From Artemisia argyi (lineage: Eukaryota > Streptophyta > Magnoliopsida > Asterales > Asteraceae): a stretch of 64,000 nucleotides of DNA. Below the pieces are notes generated by a model that was not told where the DNA came from, made no database searches, and saw nothing but the letters and a program-made list of their open reading frames with translations. Each line of letters starts with the position of its first letter. The first letter of the stretch is position 1. Made by a program: the position numbers and the translations under genes. Positions 55,215-64,000 of the stretch are shown piece by piece. Location: NCBI GenBank assembly GCA_030686995.1, contig CM060684.1, positions 7,027,897-7,091,896 of the forward strand. The letters run 5' to 3'.

Positions 55215-56163
55215 AGGGGTGTCCATGGTACTGAAACCGTCCCGAACTGGAACCGTTCCGAAAGAACCGAGAACCGAAAATATGGAAAAAGTGGAACCAA
55301 GAACCGTCCCAAGTTCTTCGGTACGGTTCCAGTATGGTACTCGGTTCCGGTACGGAAATTTTGGGTAATTCCCACAAGAACCTAAGTGTTTAAATAATTT
55401 ATTTTTTTATTCGTCGATCATTCATAAAGACATGCTAATAATGCTATAACAATACACATACACACGGTATTTAACTAATGTACATGATTAAATATTGTAT
55501 ACTTAAACAACAACGTATATACTTGATTTAGTTATTTAGTATACTTTATTAAATATTGTACATCATATTGAATCGAAAAGCATGAAGTACACCAAAACCA
55601 ACTGACCAACATTTTTATATAATATAACATGCATTAATACTTCCAATATCACATAACAAATGACAACCCATTATACTCGTTAACTATAGATTCGTCATTC
55701 GTCACATATTGCATTATATAATTCACTTGATTTTTCGATTACTATAGGTAAGTATCAAATTTATGATAATGATCTCAAGATAAACATACTTTCATGTTGA
55801 TGAATGATGATGATGATCTTTGAATGGATTAAAAGTTTGGGTTTTAATTTTATTATGTATTTTTAAGTTTTAGATTTTTTATGTTACAGTTTAATAATGA
55901 GTAGGCTTTTTTCCCTTAAAATGCTATACACATTACACAATGTCTCAAATAAACCCTGTAAAATTTCATATTTTTATAATAGTCGGTTGTTTCGGGAAAG
56001 TACCGGAACCGGACGGTTCCGACCCGACCCGTCCCGAGAACCTAAAATTTGGAATTTTAGGAACCAAGAACCGTACCATGGTTCTAATATACGGTTCGGT
56101 TTCGGTACAGTATCGGTACGGTTCTTCGGTTCTTTTGGTTCCTCAGTTATTTTGGACACCCCT
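55215..56163. mobile_element. hAT-like non-autonomous element, GGTTCCGG type
   Basis: Ends AGGGGTGTCC and GGACACCCCT are perfectly inverted. ACTTC occurs on both outer sides (55210-55214, 56164-56168). Subterminal arms contain inverted GAACCG/CGGTTC and GGTACGGTTC motifs, as in the relative at 2751-3684. Interior A/T-rich, no transposase. Confidence 0.75.
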
Positions 56164-56387
56164 ACTTCATATAAAGTAAAACAAGTTGTGTATTGTAAAT
56201 CAACTCCCTTGGTTTCTGATGAGTGTCTAAATACTCATCATTTTATACTAATCTGAACTGCCAAAACACACAAAAACACTCAAATATGTATCAAAATACT
56301 TAAAATATCTTAGAAGTGTGTTTTATATGTTTCAAATGAAAAATATGCAAAAACAGATGAAAAACGTACAAAGTTTGCATAATTGGC

Positions 56388-56955
56388 AGTTTCAGTCCCT
56401 CAAGTTTCATAAATTGCCAAAACTAGTCCCTGGTAATTCTAAAAACATGAAAAAATCATCAAAGGTCCTTTTTAATCATAAAGTTACATATTTAGTCCTT
56501 TGGTGCAAAGTTTCATAAAAATTACAAGTTTAGTCCCTGTACTTTGGAAATTGACAGAAATGGTCCCTGGGATGTAAAAACTTTGAGAAAAGCAATTTTG
56601 GTCCTTATACTAATAATCTTTTGCAGGAATGGTCCTTGGTGTTAAGTTTGGTGAAATTACATAATTGGTCCCTCAAGTTTGGCAGTTTGTCAGTTTTGGT
56701 CCCTGGACTTTCAAATAATGACAGAAATGGTCCCCGGGGTGTTTTAAATTGCAATAAATGAAAAATTATCATTTAAGGTCCCTATACTATTCAACTTTTA
56801 CAAAACTGGACCTTTTGATAATATTTTGGAAAATTACATGTTTAGTCCCTCAAAAATCCGAAAATTACAAAAATAGTCCTTTAATATTTAAATATGGGAA
56901 AATATGTAATTATAGTCCTTGGGATATTCATTATTGGCAAAAATGATCCTCATAA
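56388..56955. repeat. degenerate repeats ending in TTTAGTCCCT / TTTGGTCCCT
   Basis: More than a dozen phrases of 30-60 bp, each closing with (T/A)(A/G)GTCC(C/T)T and opening with an AAATTACA-like run. A tandem-derived stretch inside the LTR. Confidence 0.75.
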
Positions 56956-59900
56956 AATAAAATTGGAAATAGCCACATCAGCCCCCAAACTTTGCTTAAA
57001 GTACAAATTAGGTCCTTGTGATTTAAATACCATAAAACCAAACGGACCTTATTATTTTTAAAGAACCAAAACCCAATCCAAACTAAACATCCCATCCCAC
57101 TCCCTTCCTAGCCCACTACCCAGCCCAGTCCACCCTTGGTCAATATCCGGTCAACACAAAACCAAAACCACCCCAGTCACCCCTTTCCCTCCCAAATACC
57201 ACCACCACCACACTGCTCCACCATACCACCTGGTTTCACCTCCAACTTGTTCCCCACACTTCACCACCTCATCCTCCACCTCACACAACACTCCAACAAC
57301 CAATTAAACCCCTAAACCCTCTCCACGCAATCTACAGTGCTCCCTAGGACTTTTGGCGCCAAGTTGCCAATTTAAACGGCCAAGATCAATTAGACCTTTT
57401 AAATGGCTAAGATTTGGTGGGAAATACCCCAGTGGGTCCCACAAGCTCAGAAAACAGCTACAAAAGAGGAATGAAGCTGTGGTGAAGTATGAGGAGTGTA
57501 GTTTTTAGCTTATTATAGTCGTAGATAGTGTAATAAGCCATTCAGTTGTAATTTCTTAATTTAAAAGCTTGTAACATGATCCTTTAGTGTAATTTGAACT
57601 TTTCCTAATCCCAATTTCAAGTTTCATGCTCTATCTCAGTTTATGCAAATTTACATTTCATTCCAAAAATTTCAAGTTGTTGAATGTTGTTAGTTGTTGT
57701 TGTTATCTGATCTCATAAGCTAAATTAAGCTCTGACAAAGTTTATAAAAGCTTTTTGATATCTTATAAGTCAGTTTATCAGTTAAACTCATAAATTCATA
57801 GAAAATCAAGAAAATATAAAAAAAAAATAAAAAAAATAGTGTTAGTGATGAATGGAAGCTGGAAAATGATGGAATATGGAATGATTCTGGTTTAGAACCT
57901 TGTGGGAGGTAATAAGTTGGTTTCTTGTTCATGGTTCTTGGTTTCTCACTTCACAGTTTGATTAATTTGTAAGTCACTTTTAAGATTTTTGCTATATTAC
58001 TATAGATAGGCTCATTATAGTTTAATTGTTTTTTATACATACCTGTTTTAGTTTACTAAATTTAGTTTAAGTCTTAGTTTAATCTGTATAAGCTTAATCT
58101 TTGATTTTCCCTTGAAAAACTTCATATATGCATCTATTAAGGGGTGTTTGGCTCAGCTTGATACTGAGTTTGATTGGTGTCATTAGTTATCTAGGTTAGT
58201 TTAAACATAATACTTTAGGTGATATTAGGTTATTATAGTCCTAAAACTCAGGTTTCAAACAACCATAGTCAAAATCCAAGTCCCAATTCCTTGACAGTTA
58301 ACTGTCAAGGATTTGTAATCCACAAACCCCCACATTAGCTTATAAGTAATAGCTTTATGCTAGATTAGCTTTAGTTTAGCTTATTACAATTAGCTTAGTC
58401 AATTAGAAGCTCTCAAATCTCAATTTAGTCAACTGTCTGAGTTTACTAAAAAAGTCAACATTTCACTTGTGCAGAAAAACCTAAATATTCCAAGATTTCT
58501 TGTGAATTTTGTGTTGTGAACTAAACTTTGAAATTTTGTGGAATTGTTCTCTACCACCTCAACTTTAGATTCCCACCATTTTTATATTTTTAAGATTTTT
58601 GTAAGTGGGCCCCACTCACCCCTAAACACAACTGCAGGGCAAGGTATTGCCCTGCTCAGTTCAGACTCAGTCACAACACCACCTTTGGTGGTGTTTTGTG
58701 ACCACCTCAGTGGGTCCCACTACCTCTAATCAGCTTTTCCCAACCCCCCTCCTACCATAGATCTTAGATTGACCATTTGTTTGACCTGTGCCTCAGTGGA
58801 CCCCACCTAGAAAGACCCATAAACTTTGTCCCCATTCTGTGTTGCTTTGGAGTTTTGGATTAGCTTATTTTGATTTATTAGCTTATCTACTGAGCTTATT
58901 TGACCAACTTAAGTTTTGACAAGTCCATAAGACTTATTAGAACCAGAAAACACCAAGGTGGGTCCCACATAAGCTCATTTGAGCTTATTTGCTCATTAAG
59001 TCAACTAAAGTCAACTGTCTAGGATAATAGCTTATAACTAGCTTATTTTTAAGTTGTAAAATATTTGTTTTCACAAAAGTTGTCTATTTTTAAGTATAAT
59101 ATAGTTTTGTAAAAGAAAAATCAAGAAAAACAAATATAAAATTAAGTGATAGTTTCTATTTAATTTAATTTAATTTTAATTTTCATTTTTAGATTTTTAT
59201 TAAGTAATTTGTAATTTTATATTTTTATTATTTCCTTATATATTAAAGTATTTTTCATAATTTTCTCAGATTTTAGTTTTGTAATTTAGTATTTATTATA
59301 ATTAAAAATAGTTTTATTAGTAATTAATTAATAAATAAGTTATAAATAGCATAATTAATTTTTATATAGTAACACCTATATTTTATATTTGTCCTAGCTT
59401 TTATAAGTCATAATATAATTTTAGTAATTTTTCTAGAATTTTTACTGTTCATTTAATAGTTTTTATAATTTAAATAGTTTAATTGGTAATTAATTAATAA
59501 ATAGAATAATAATTAGTTAACTAGTTTAAAAATATATAAAATAAAGTTTTTATAATTTTTTAGGATTCCCATGATGGTTATTTAGATATATAAAATTTTT
59601 CATAATTTTCTAAGTTAGTTTAATAATATTTGTAATTTAAATTAGTTTAAATTGTTTAATTAATATAAATAGTTTTTAATTAATAAAAAGCTCACAAAAA
59701 GACAAAAAGATTTATTTTTATTTTTTATACTTTCTTCAAGTTCTATTTTAAGTTTAGAAATTATTTTTATAAATTTTTAGTTTAATTTATAGTGTTTATT
59801 ATTTTTAGTTTGATTTAAATTAAGTTTTAATTAAAAAGTTAAATAGTTATTAATTAAATAATTAATAATAAATAATATAATAATCTAAAAAATAGTTTTA

Positions 59901-60085
59901 ATTTTAGTTTAATTTTATTTTAAGTTTAAGTTTATAGAATTTTCATTTTTAACCCCTTTAGTTTATTTTTCTTAAAACTCACCTTTTTCTCAGTACGCAG
60001 TCGCGTCTGATTTTAAATTAGTGAACGTTTTTAATACTTAGCTTTCACGTAATCATTCCATTAGCTTACCTAAGTTATTTTAAGT

Positions 60086-60093
60086 TATAAAAC
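60086..60093 (+). promoter_or_regulatory. TATA box near the LTR end
   Basis: GTTATAAAACCC about 215 bp before the LTR end, followed by (AC)n. A plausible U3 promoter with a short R-U5. Confidence 0.5.
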
Positions 60094-60309
60094 CCTAGTT
60101 TAACACACACACACACTTTTATACCATTCCCTGTTCAGATTCACTAATCACAGATTCGTTTTAAATCATCACAACCTCGTTGGGACATTACGACCCGGGA
60201 AAACACTGTATTCCTCGGAAGCATTTGCCTTTGATTAGTTTGACTTTACCATTGACCATTCACAAGTGGTTGAGAAATAAAAGATAACTAGTTTGAGGCG
60301 AATCAAAAT

Positions 60310-60329
60310 TTGGCGCCGCTGCCGGGAAG
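60310..60329 (+). other. primer binding site (TGGCGCCG type)
   Basis: TTTGGCGCCGCTGCCGGGAA, near-identical to the TGGCGCCGTTGCCGGGGA site of Athila-like elements. Confidence 0.8.
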
Positions 60330-60531
60330 GTTGTGCGCTTATTTTAAACGATTTTGCGTATTAGTGAGTTTGGATATACATCCATTGTATATTTACCATC
60401 TTTTATCTATATTTTTATAAAACAAAACACAAAAATATTCACCTTTACACCCCTACCTATTTGATTCTTCATTTCTCATCCCCAAAACCCTTTGATTCTA
60501 CATTCTTCCACTTATCTCATAATTAATTCTA

Positions 60532-62487
60532 ATGGCATCTCTCGATGACGATTTCTTTAAACAAAGGGCCTGTAAAAGCAAAGTTGAGAAACTTGTGGCC
60601 TTGTCCAAAATATCGAGATGTCATGTTGATTATGATAGACCATCGATTCATATTCCCTATCCAGTGAGGGAAATGGAACAAGAAACCAAGGTGACAAAGG
60701 ACCTTGTACTTTCCTCTGACGATGGAGGTGCTAAATACGTCCAAACCACGGTTGTCCAAAAACCTGAGCTCACAAATGCTCCTAAACCTTCAAAAATCAA
60801 TCCTGATCTTTCACGGTTTACGGTTAAAAGTTTGTCAAGCAAACGTACAGAGCTTAGAGCAGTTACTGAAAAGAACGACTTACCCAATCTTCACATTTAT
60901 CAAAAACAAAAACCCGAGACCATAACGGAAGTGGTGGAAATTTCTAGCTCTAAGAGCACACCACTTGTCCCACCTCCAGATTTTGTTCCTTGTGACGGTT
61001 GTGGTGAGCCTCTTTTCGGTTTTCCATGTCGTTGGTGTACATGTGTACAATGTGGTAATGATATCCAAAACTGGAGTTGTTTGTTTTGTGGATCGAGTAA
61101 TTCATTTGCTTATGATCCTAATCAAAACTCATTCAACGACTCCTCAAATTTTTCCAACTACCCATCACATTCATACGAGCAAGATTCATATTATCCAAAT
61201 ATCAATGATGCTTCGTATCAAAATACACCAAGCCAGACTCAACAGTTCTACTGTTGTGGGTACTGTGGAGGTCCACACTTTAGCTCTGATTGTCAAACAA
61301 GGAATCCATTTCCTTGTAACAATTATGACTATCCGTTTCAAGACCCACCTCCACAGTACCAAATGAACCAAGCAACTCCTCAAAACCAACAAGACCCTTG
61401 TCTAGAGGTTCTTGAAAAACTTAAAAACATTAGAGAGGAGTTAGCTAATATGTCGTTTCACAATGCACAAAGTTTTTCTTGTGTATACTGCGGGGGGCCT
61501 CATAATGATGATCAATGTCAACATTCCGGTTTTGACACATTCACACCCCCACAGTTTCCACTCATTCCATATTCTCGTGATAATTCTATCGCGGAATTAC
61601 TTGTGGAAAAACATGCTGCTAGAGACGAAAGAAGCATGGAAGATTTAATTGCTGAGCAAAGAGTAGCCAAAATACGTGCCAATATTAGTTATGCTGCTTT
61701 TTATGAGGCCGATGATGATAGTGATGATGATGATAACATTGTTATCATTCAAAAAGACTCATCAAGTTCATCTGTTGAGACTTCTTCCATGCATATACAG
61801 GGAGAAAAGAATATAACTGAAACACCAGCAGTAGAAATAATGGAACTTGTAGACTCCATTACTGCTAGTCCTTCTCAGCTCCCTCTGTATGATGTTATCA
61901 CACCCGAGATTCCCACTCACTCTCTGAACATGGGGGACGAGCATCTTGACACAATTCCTGTAAGGGAATCGGACGAATTCATAAAGTCTAGTGTTGAGAA
62001 CCTTGTCTCAATCCCGAGAGAGTCACAGGGAATTCTTGATCATATGTGTGATATTCCTACCTACCCTGATAATCCAAATGATCAAATTGAGAATGTCTCT
62101 AATTCCAGTAATGATTGTATATTTTATGGAGACATTGAGTATATTGAGGCATCACTGCCTCATTCTGATGTTGATCCTCTTCTTGAGGATTTCACAGAGG
62201 AACTCACTCACATCATTCCACTTCTATCTGGAAGTAATGATGATATTCTTGATTTTGAAGCCGACATGGGAGAAACTAAAAATCTTTTAAACTCTAATCC
62301 CAACATCGAGCTTAGTACTTCACATACTGATGATAATTCTTTATCTTCTGGAGACATCAGTATGTGGAGGAATTACCTTCTGAGCTTGTCAACTCAGAAG
62401 AAGAAAATGATAATCACTTTGTTCCCGAAGCAGTCAAGACTACTCTCACCAATCCTCTATATGAATTCGAATCCGAATTCACTTTAA
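60532..62487 (+). CDS. CCHC-rich retroelement ORF, 651 aa
   Basis: The only long ORF of the element. After a basic N-terminus it has a Cys cluster (CDGCGEPLFGFPCRWCTCVQ, then CGNDIQNWSCLFC, about 153-190) and two zinc-knuckle-like units, CGYCGGPHFSSDC (about 242) and CVYCGGPHNDDQC (about 321), set in Asn/Pro/Gln-rich linkers. An acidic C-terminal half follows (ADDDSDDDDNIV; FTEELTHIIPLL). It resembles N-terminal parts of Asteraceae proteins annotated as reverse transcriptase domain-containing, but no polymerase is present. From about 62360 the natural-looking frame moves to the next ORF, so the last 40 or so residues are probably out of frame. Likely RNA-binding, gag-like. Confidence 0.65.
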   Translation: MASLDDDFFKQRACKSKVEKLVALSKISRCHVDYDRPSIHIPYPVREMEQETKVTKDLVLSSDDGGAKYVQTTVVQKPELTNAPKPSKINPDLSRFTVKSLSSKRTELRAVTEKNDLPNLHIYQKQKPETITEVVEISSSKSTPLVPPPDFVPCDGCGEPLFGFPCRWCTCVQCGNDIQNWSCLFCGSSNSFAYDPNQNSFNDSSNFSNYPSHSYEQDSYYPNINDASYQNTPSQTQQFYCCGYCGGPHFSSDCQTRNPFPCNNYDYPFQDPPPQYQMNQATPQNQQDPCLEVLEKLKNIREELANMSFHNAQSFSCVYCGGPHNDDQCQHSGFDTFTPPQFPLIPYSRDNSIAELLVEKHAARDERSMEDLIAEQRVAKIRANISYAAFYEADDDSDDDDNIVIIQKDSSSSSVETSSMHIQGEKNITETPAVEIMELVDSITASPSQLPLYDVITPEIPTHSLNMGDEHLDTIPVRESDEFIKSSVENLVSIPRESQGILDHMCDIPTYPDNPNDQIENVSNSSNDCIFYGDIEYIEASLPHSDVDPLLEDFTEELTHIIPLLSGSNDDILDFEADMGETKNLLNSNPNIELSTSHTDDNSLSSGDISMWRNYLLSLSTQKKKMIITLFPKQSRLLSPILYMNSNPNSL

Positions 62488-62867
62488 TTTCTGATAATCT
62501 ACTCTTTGATATTCAGAATGAGGATTGTGATGAGTTAACAACGGAACATGAGTTCACGGATTTACATCTTGTGAATGATTCTCTTTACGAGGAGTTCTCA
62601 TTTGAACTCACTCATATCATATCTCCACCGGAGTATGATAACTTCTATTTTGATCTAGACATACCCATAATATGTCTTGATCAACCGAGCTTAAATGAGG
62701 AGATTCATGAAACAATGAATTCTCCTATTGAGGATGAGGAGTTAATCATGATTTTCATCATGACTTTCTTTCTTTTCTTCATATATTTTGTTCCCTATCC
62801 TATTCTTCACTCTTTCGGGAGTGAAGACATTATCTTTGACCCCGGCATTCTCATTTATAAATTATGA
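62364..62867 (+). pseudogene. continuation of the CCHC ORF in another frame
   Basis: Frame reads VEELPSELVNSEEENDNHF, then repeats the FELTHIISPPEYDNF phrase seen upstream as ELTHIIPLL. It ends in a hydrophobic stretch (IMIFIMTFFLFFIYFVPYPI) and SEDIIFDPGILIY. The shared phrase and acidic composition show it is the same protein after a small indel near 62360. Confidence 0.6.
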
Positions 62868-63991
62868 GCCGGGTACTTGTCTCATCGGTGTGGAACTTTC
62901 ACGTGCTTCAAATGTTTATACAAACATCTTGAATGAAAGTCCGATTGAGATTGTCTCTTCCACTTACTTCCCCATAGATTTTAAAATTGCTTTTTCTTCC
63001 GGTCTGTTCAGGATTTCTTTATTACAGTTAACCGTTCACAAGCGGTTAGCTTGCGTGATAAACCTGACAGTTTTGGAGAAAAGGAATCAAATACGGGGTC
63101 GAGTTAAGCTAGTGACTCGGGAATCAAAAACACTAGCATAAACATGGGTTTTCACCCGTGTGTAACACCCTAGTGTGGGGGAGATGCCCCACATGTTGTA
63201 TATATCTCAAAAAAAAAAAAAAAAAAAAAAAATGTACATATAGTGATAGCTTCTATTTAAGAAGTTTTATCTAAAAAAAAATATAATAAAAAAAAAATAA
63301 AAAATAAAAATAATTGTATGTATATACATCTTAAATAAATAAAGGCTATGGAATATTTTCTTTTACGTTCTAAGTGTCGGTTTAACACCCGGTACTTTGA
63401 ATATTGAGGACAATATTCAGTTCTAAGTGTGGGGGGAGATTCGTTATTCTAACGAATTTAAACACATGTTTCATCAAAAACCCCCATTTTAGCCCAAATT
63501 TTAAAATTTTTTCTCACTTAGAACGCAATAAATGGTATCAATCCTCCATGTCTAACCCACAACAGGATTGGCTAATCCAGGAGCAAACGGTTCTTGGTAA
63601 AGATAACTCAAACCCGTTTATGGCTTGCAATTTGCCAAAAATTGTATGGTTCCTCAACTCCCCATTATCCTCAAAAGCTAATGAGTTGGCTAGCCCGCAA
63701 GATTATGGCTTGTGGTAAAGGCCGTGGAAAACCATAATTGGTAATCAGCTCACCAAGATGTTGACTATTCCATCAAGAGTTGGCTAGTCCAGAAGCAAAC
63801 GGCTTTTGGTAAAGACTAATCAAATCCGTTGACAGCTGGTGGTTTGCTCAAAATCACACGGTTATCAGGTGTGCCACAGTTCTTACACCTGGCTACTCCA
63901 GAAGTGATGGCTTTTGGTAAAGAGTTTTTCAAATCCATTAAGTTTTTCTCAATAGATTGCTAGGGACTAGCAATAGTTTAGTGTGGGGGAT
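62868..63991 (+). other. 3' non-coding interior with three polypurine-like tracts and direct repeats
   Basis: AGTGTGGGG(GG)AGAT-type tracts at 63172-63185, 63426-63441 and 63980-63991 (the last abuts the 3' LTR). Four degenerate copies of TTGGCTAGTCCAGAAGCAAA + CGGCTTTTGGTAAAGA at about 63570, 63684, 63781 and 63890. A run at 63210-63231. Confidence 0.7.
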
Positions 63992-64000
63992 TGATGAGTG

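Larger units (their letters stand above)
56217..60305 (+). repeat. 5' LTR, 4089 bp
   Basis: Start and end deduced from TGATGAGTG repeated at 63992 and from the primer site. No ORF of note. Contains the GTCCCT array (56388-56955), a C-rich segment (57090-57330), a very A/T-rich stretch (59050-59960) and a late TATA box. Confidence 0.75.
56217..64000 (+). mobile_element. non-autonomous long-LTR retroelement (Athila/LARD-like), truncated by the window
   Basis: 5' LTR 56217-60305 (TGATGAGTG...GAATCA). Five bases on lies TTTGGCGCCGCTGCCGGGAA, a primer site of the kind used by Athila-type gypsy elements. The interior is 60306-63991, and TGATGAGTG restarts at 63992 right after a polypurine tract (GTGTGGGGGAT), so the 3' LTR begins 9 bases before the window ends. 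It encodes only a CCHC-type ORF; no protease, RT or integrase. LTR longer than interior and no pol fit a LARD-type derivative. Confidence 0.8.

Overview
This window is plant nuclear DNA. It has very low gene density, long A/T tracts, many nested transposable elements and decayed gene copies. The family resemblance of the retroelement proteins (a Ty1/copia element of the Sirevirus type with a long coiled-coil gag and an extra 3' ORF, and a long-LTR element with a CCHC-type ORF and a TGGCGCCG primer site) and a DC1 gene cluster suggest a eudicot, most likely Asteraceae. That assignment is inference from remembered families, not from a search.

Layout. 1-14 kb: decayed host DNA with DNA-transposon remnants (hAT-like at 430-851 and 2751-3684, Tourist-like at 1953-2415, MITEs near 10.2 and 10.7 kb), tRNA-derived SINE-like modules, a GACCCGG minisatellite seen at three places, an ARM-repeat pseudogene (about 7.54-8.23 kb) and one small secreted-peptide-like ORF (5461-5688). 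14-25.5 kb: one apparently intact two-exon DC1 (C1-like, Cys/His-rich) gene (14819-16940, minus) inside a family of decayed copies of its flank. A 1.57-kb Mutator-like fold-back element, whose arms are inverted 20-bp minisatellites, sits among them. 25.5-45.8 kb: a (TA)n-flanked element with inverted subterminal repeats, containing an 18.2-kb Sirevirus-like retrotransposon (26613-44813, minus) with 344-bp LTRs and a perfect CGTAT target duplication. 45.8-56.2 kb: the rest of the interrupted host copy, an LTR-like tract, LINE ORF1 and LINE RT-tail fragments, a CACTA transposase fragment, an hAT-like element with an 8-bp duplication, a solo LTR, a UTP6-like pseudogene and another hAT-like element. 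56.2-64.0 kb: a non-autonomous LTR retroelement with a 4.09-kb LTR, continuing past the window edge.

The Sirevirus-like element is the most informative object. In its own direction it reads LTR, primer site, palindrome array A, gag, coiled-coil ORF, protease/integrase, RT/RNase H, palindrome array B, a 1476-aa env-position ORF, a hairpin-rich tract, polypurine tract, LTR. Its LTRs differ at one base in 344, so the insertion is recent. Its coding region nonetheless has a stop between gag and the coiled-coil ORF, a frame change at the protease and a TAG just before the integrase catalytic Glu. Two untranslated stretches, one ahead of gag and one ahead of the env-position ORF, carry about 40 copies of the palindrome TTACGCGTAA or one-base CpG-decay variants, at first with 18-19 bp spacing. 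The 3' untranslated part holds about ten closely packed stem-loops. These two structures are the best candidates for undescribed biology here.
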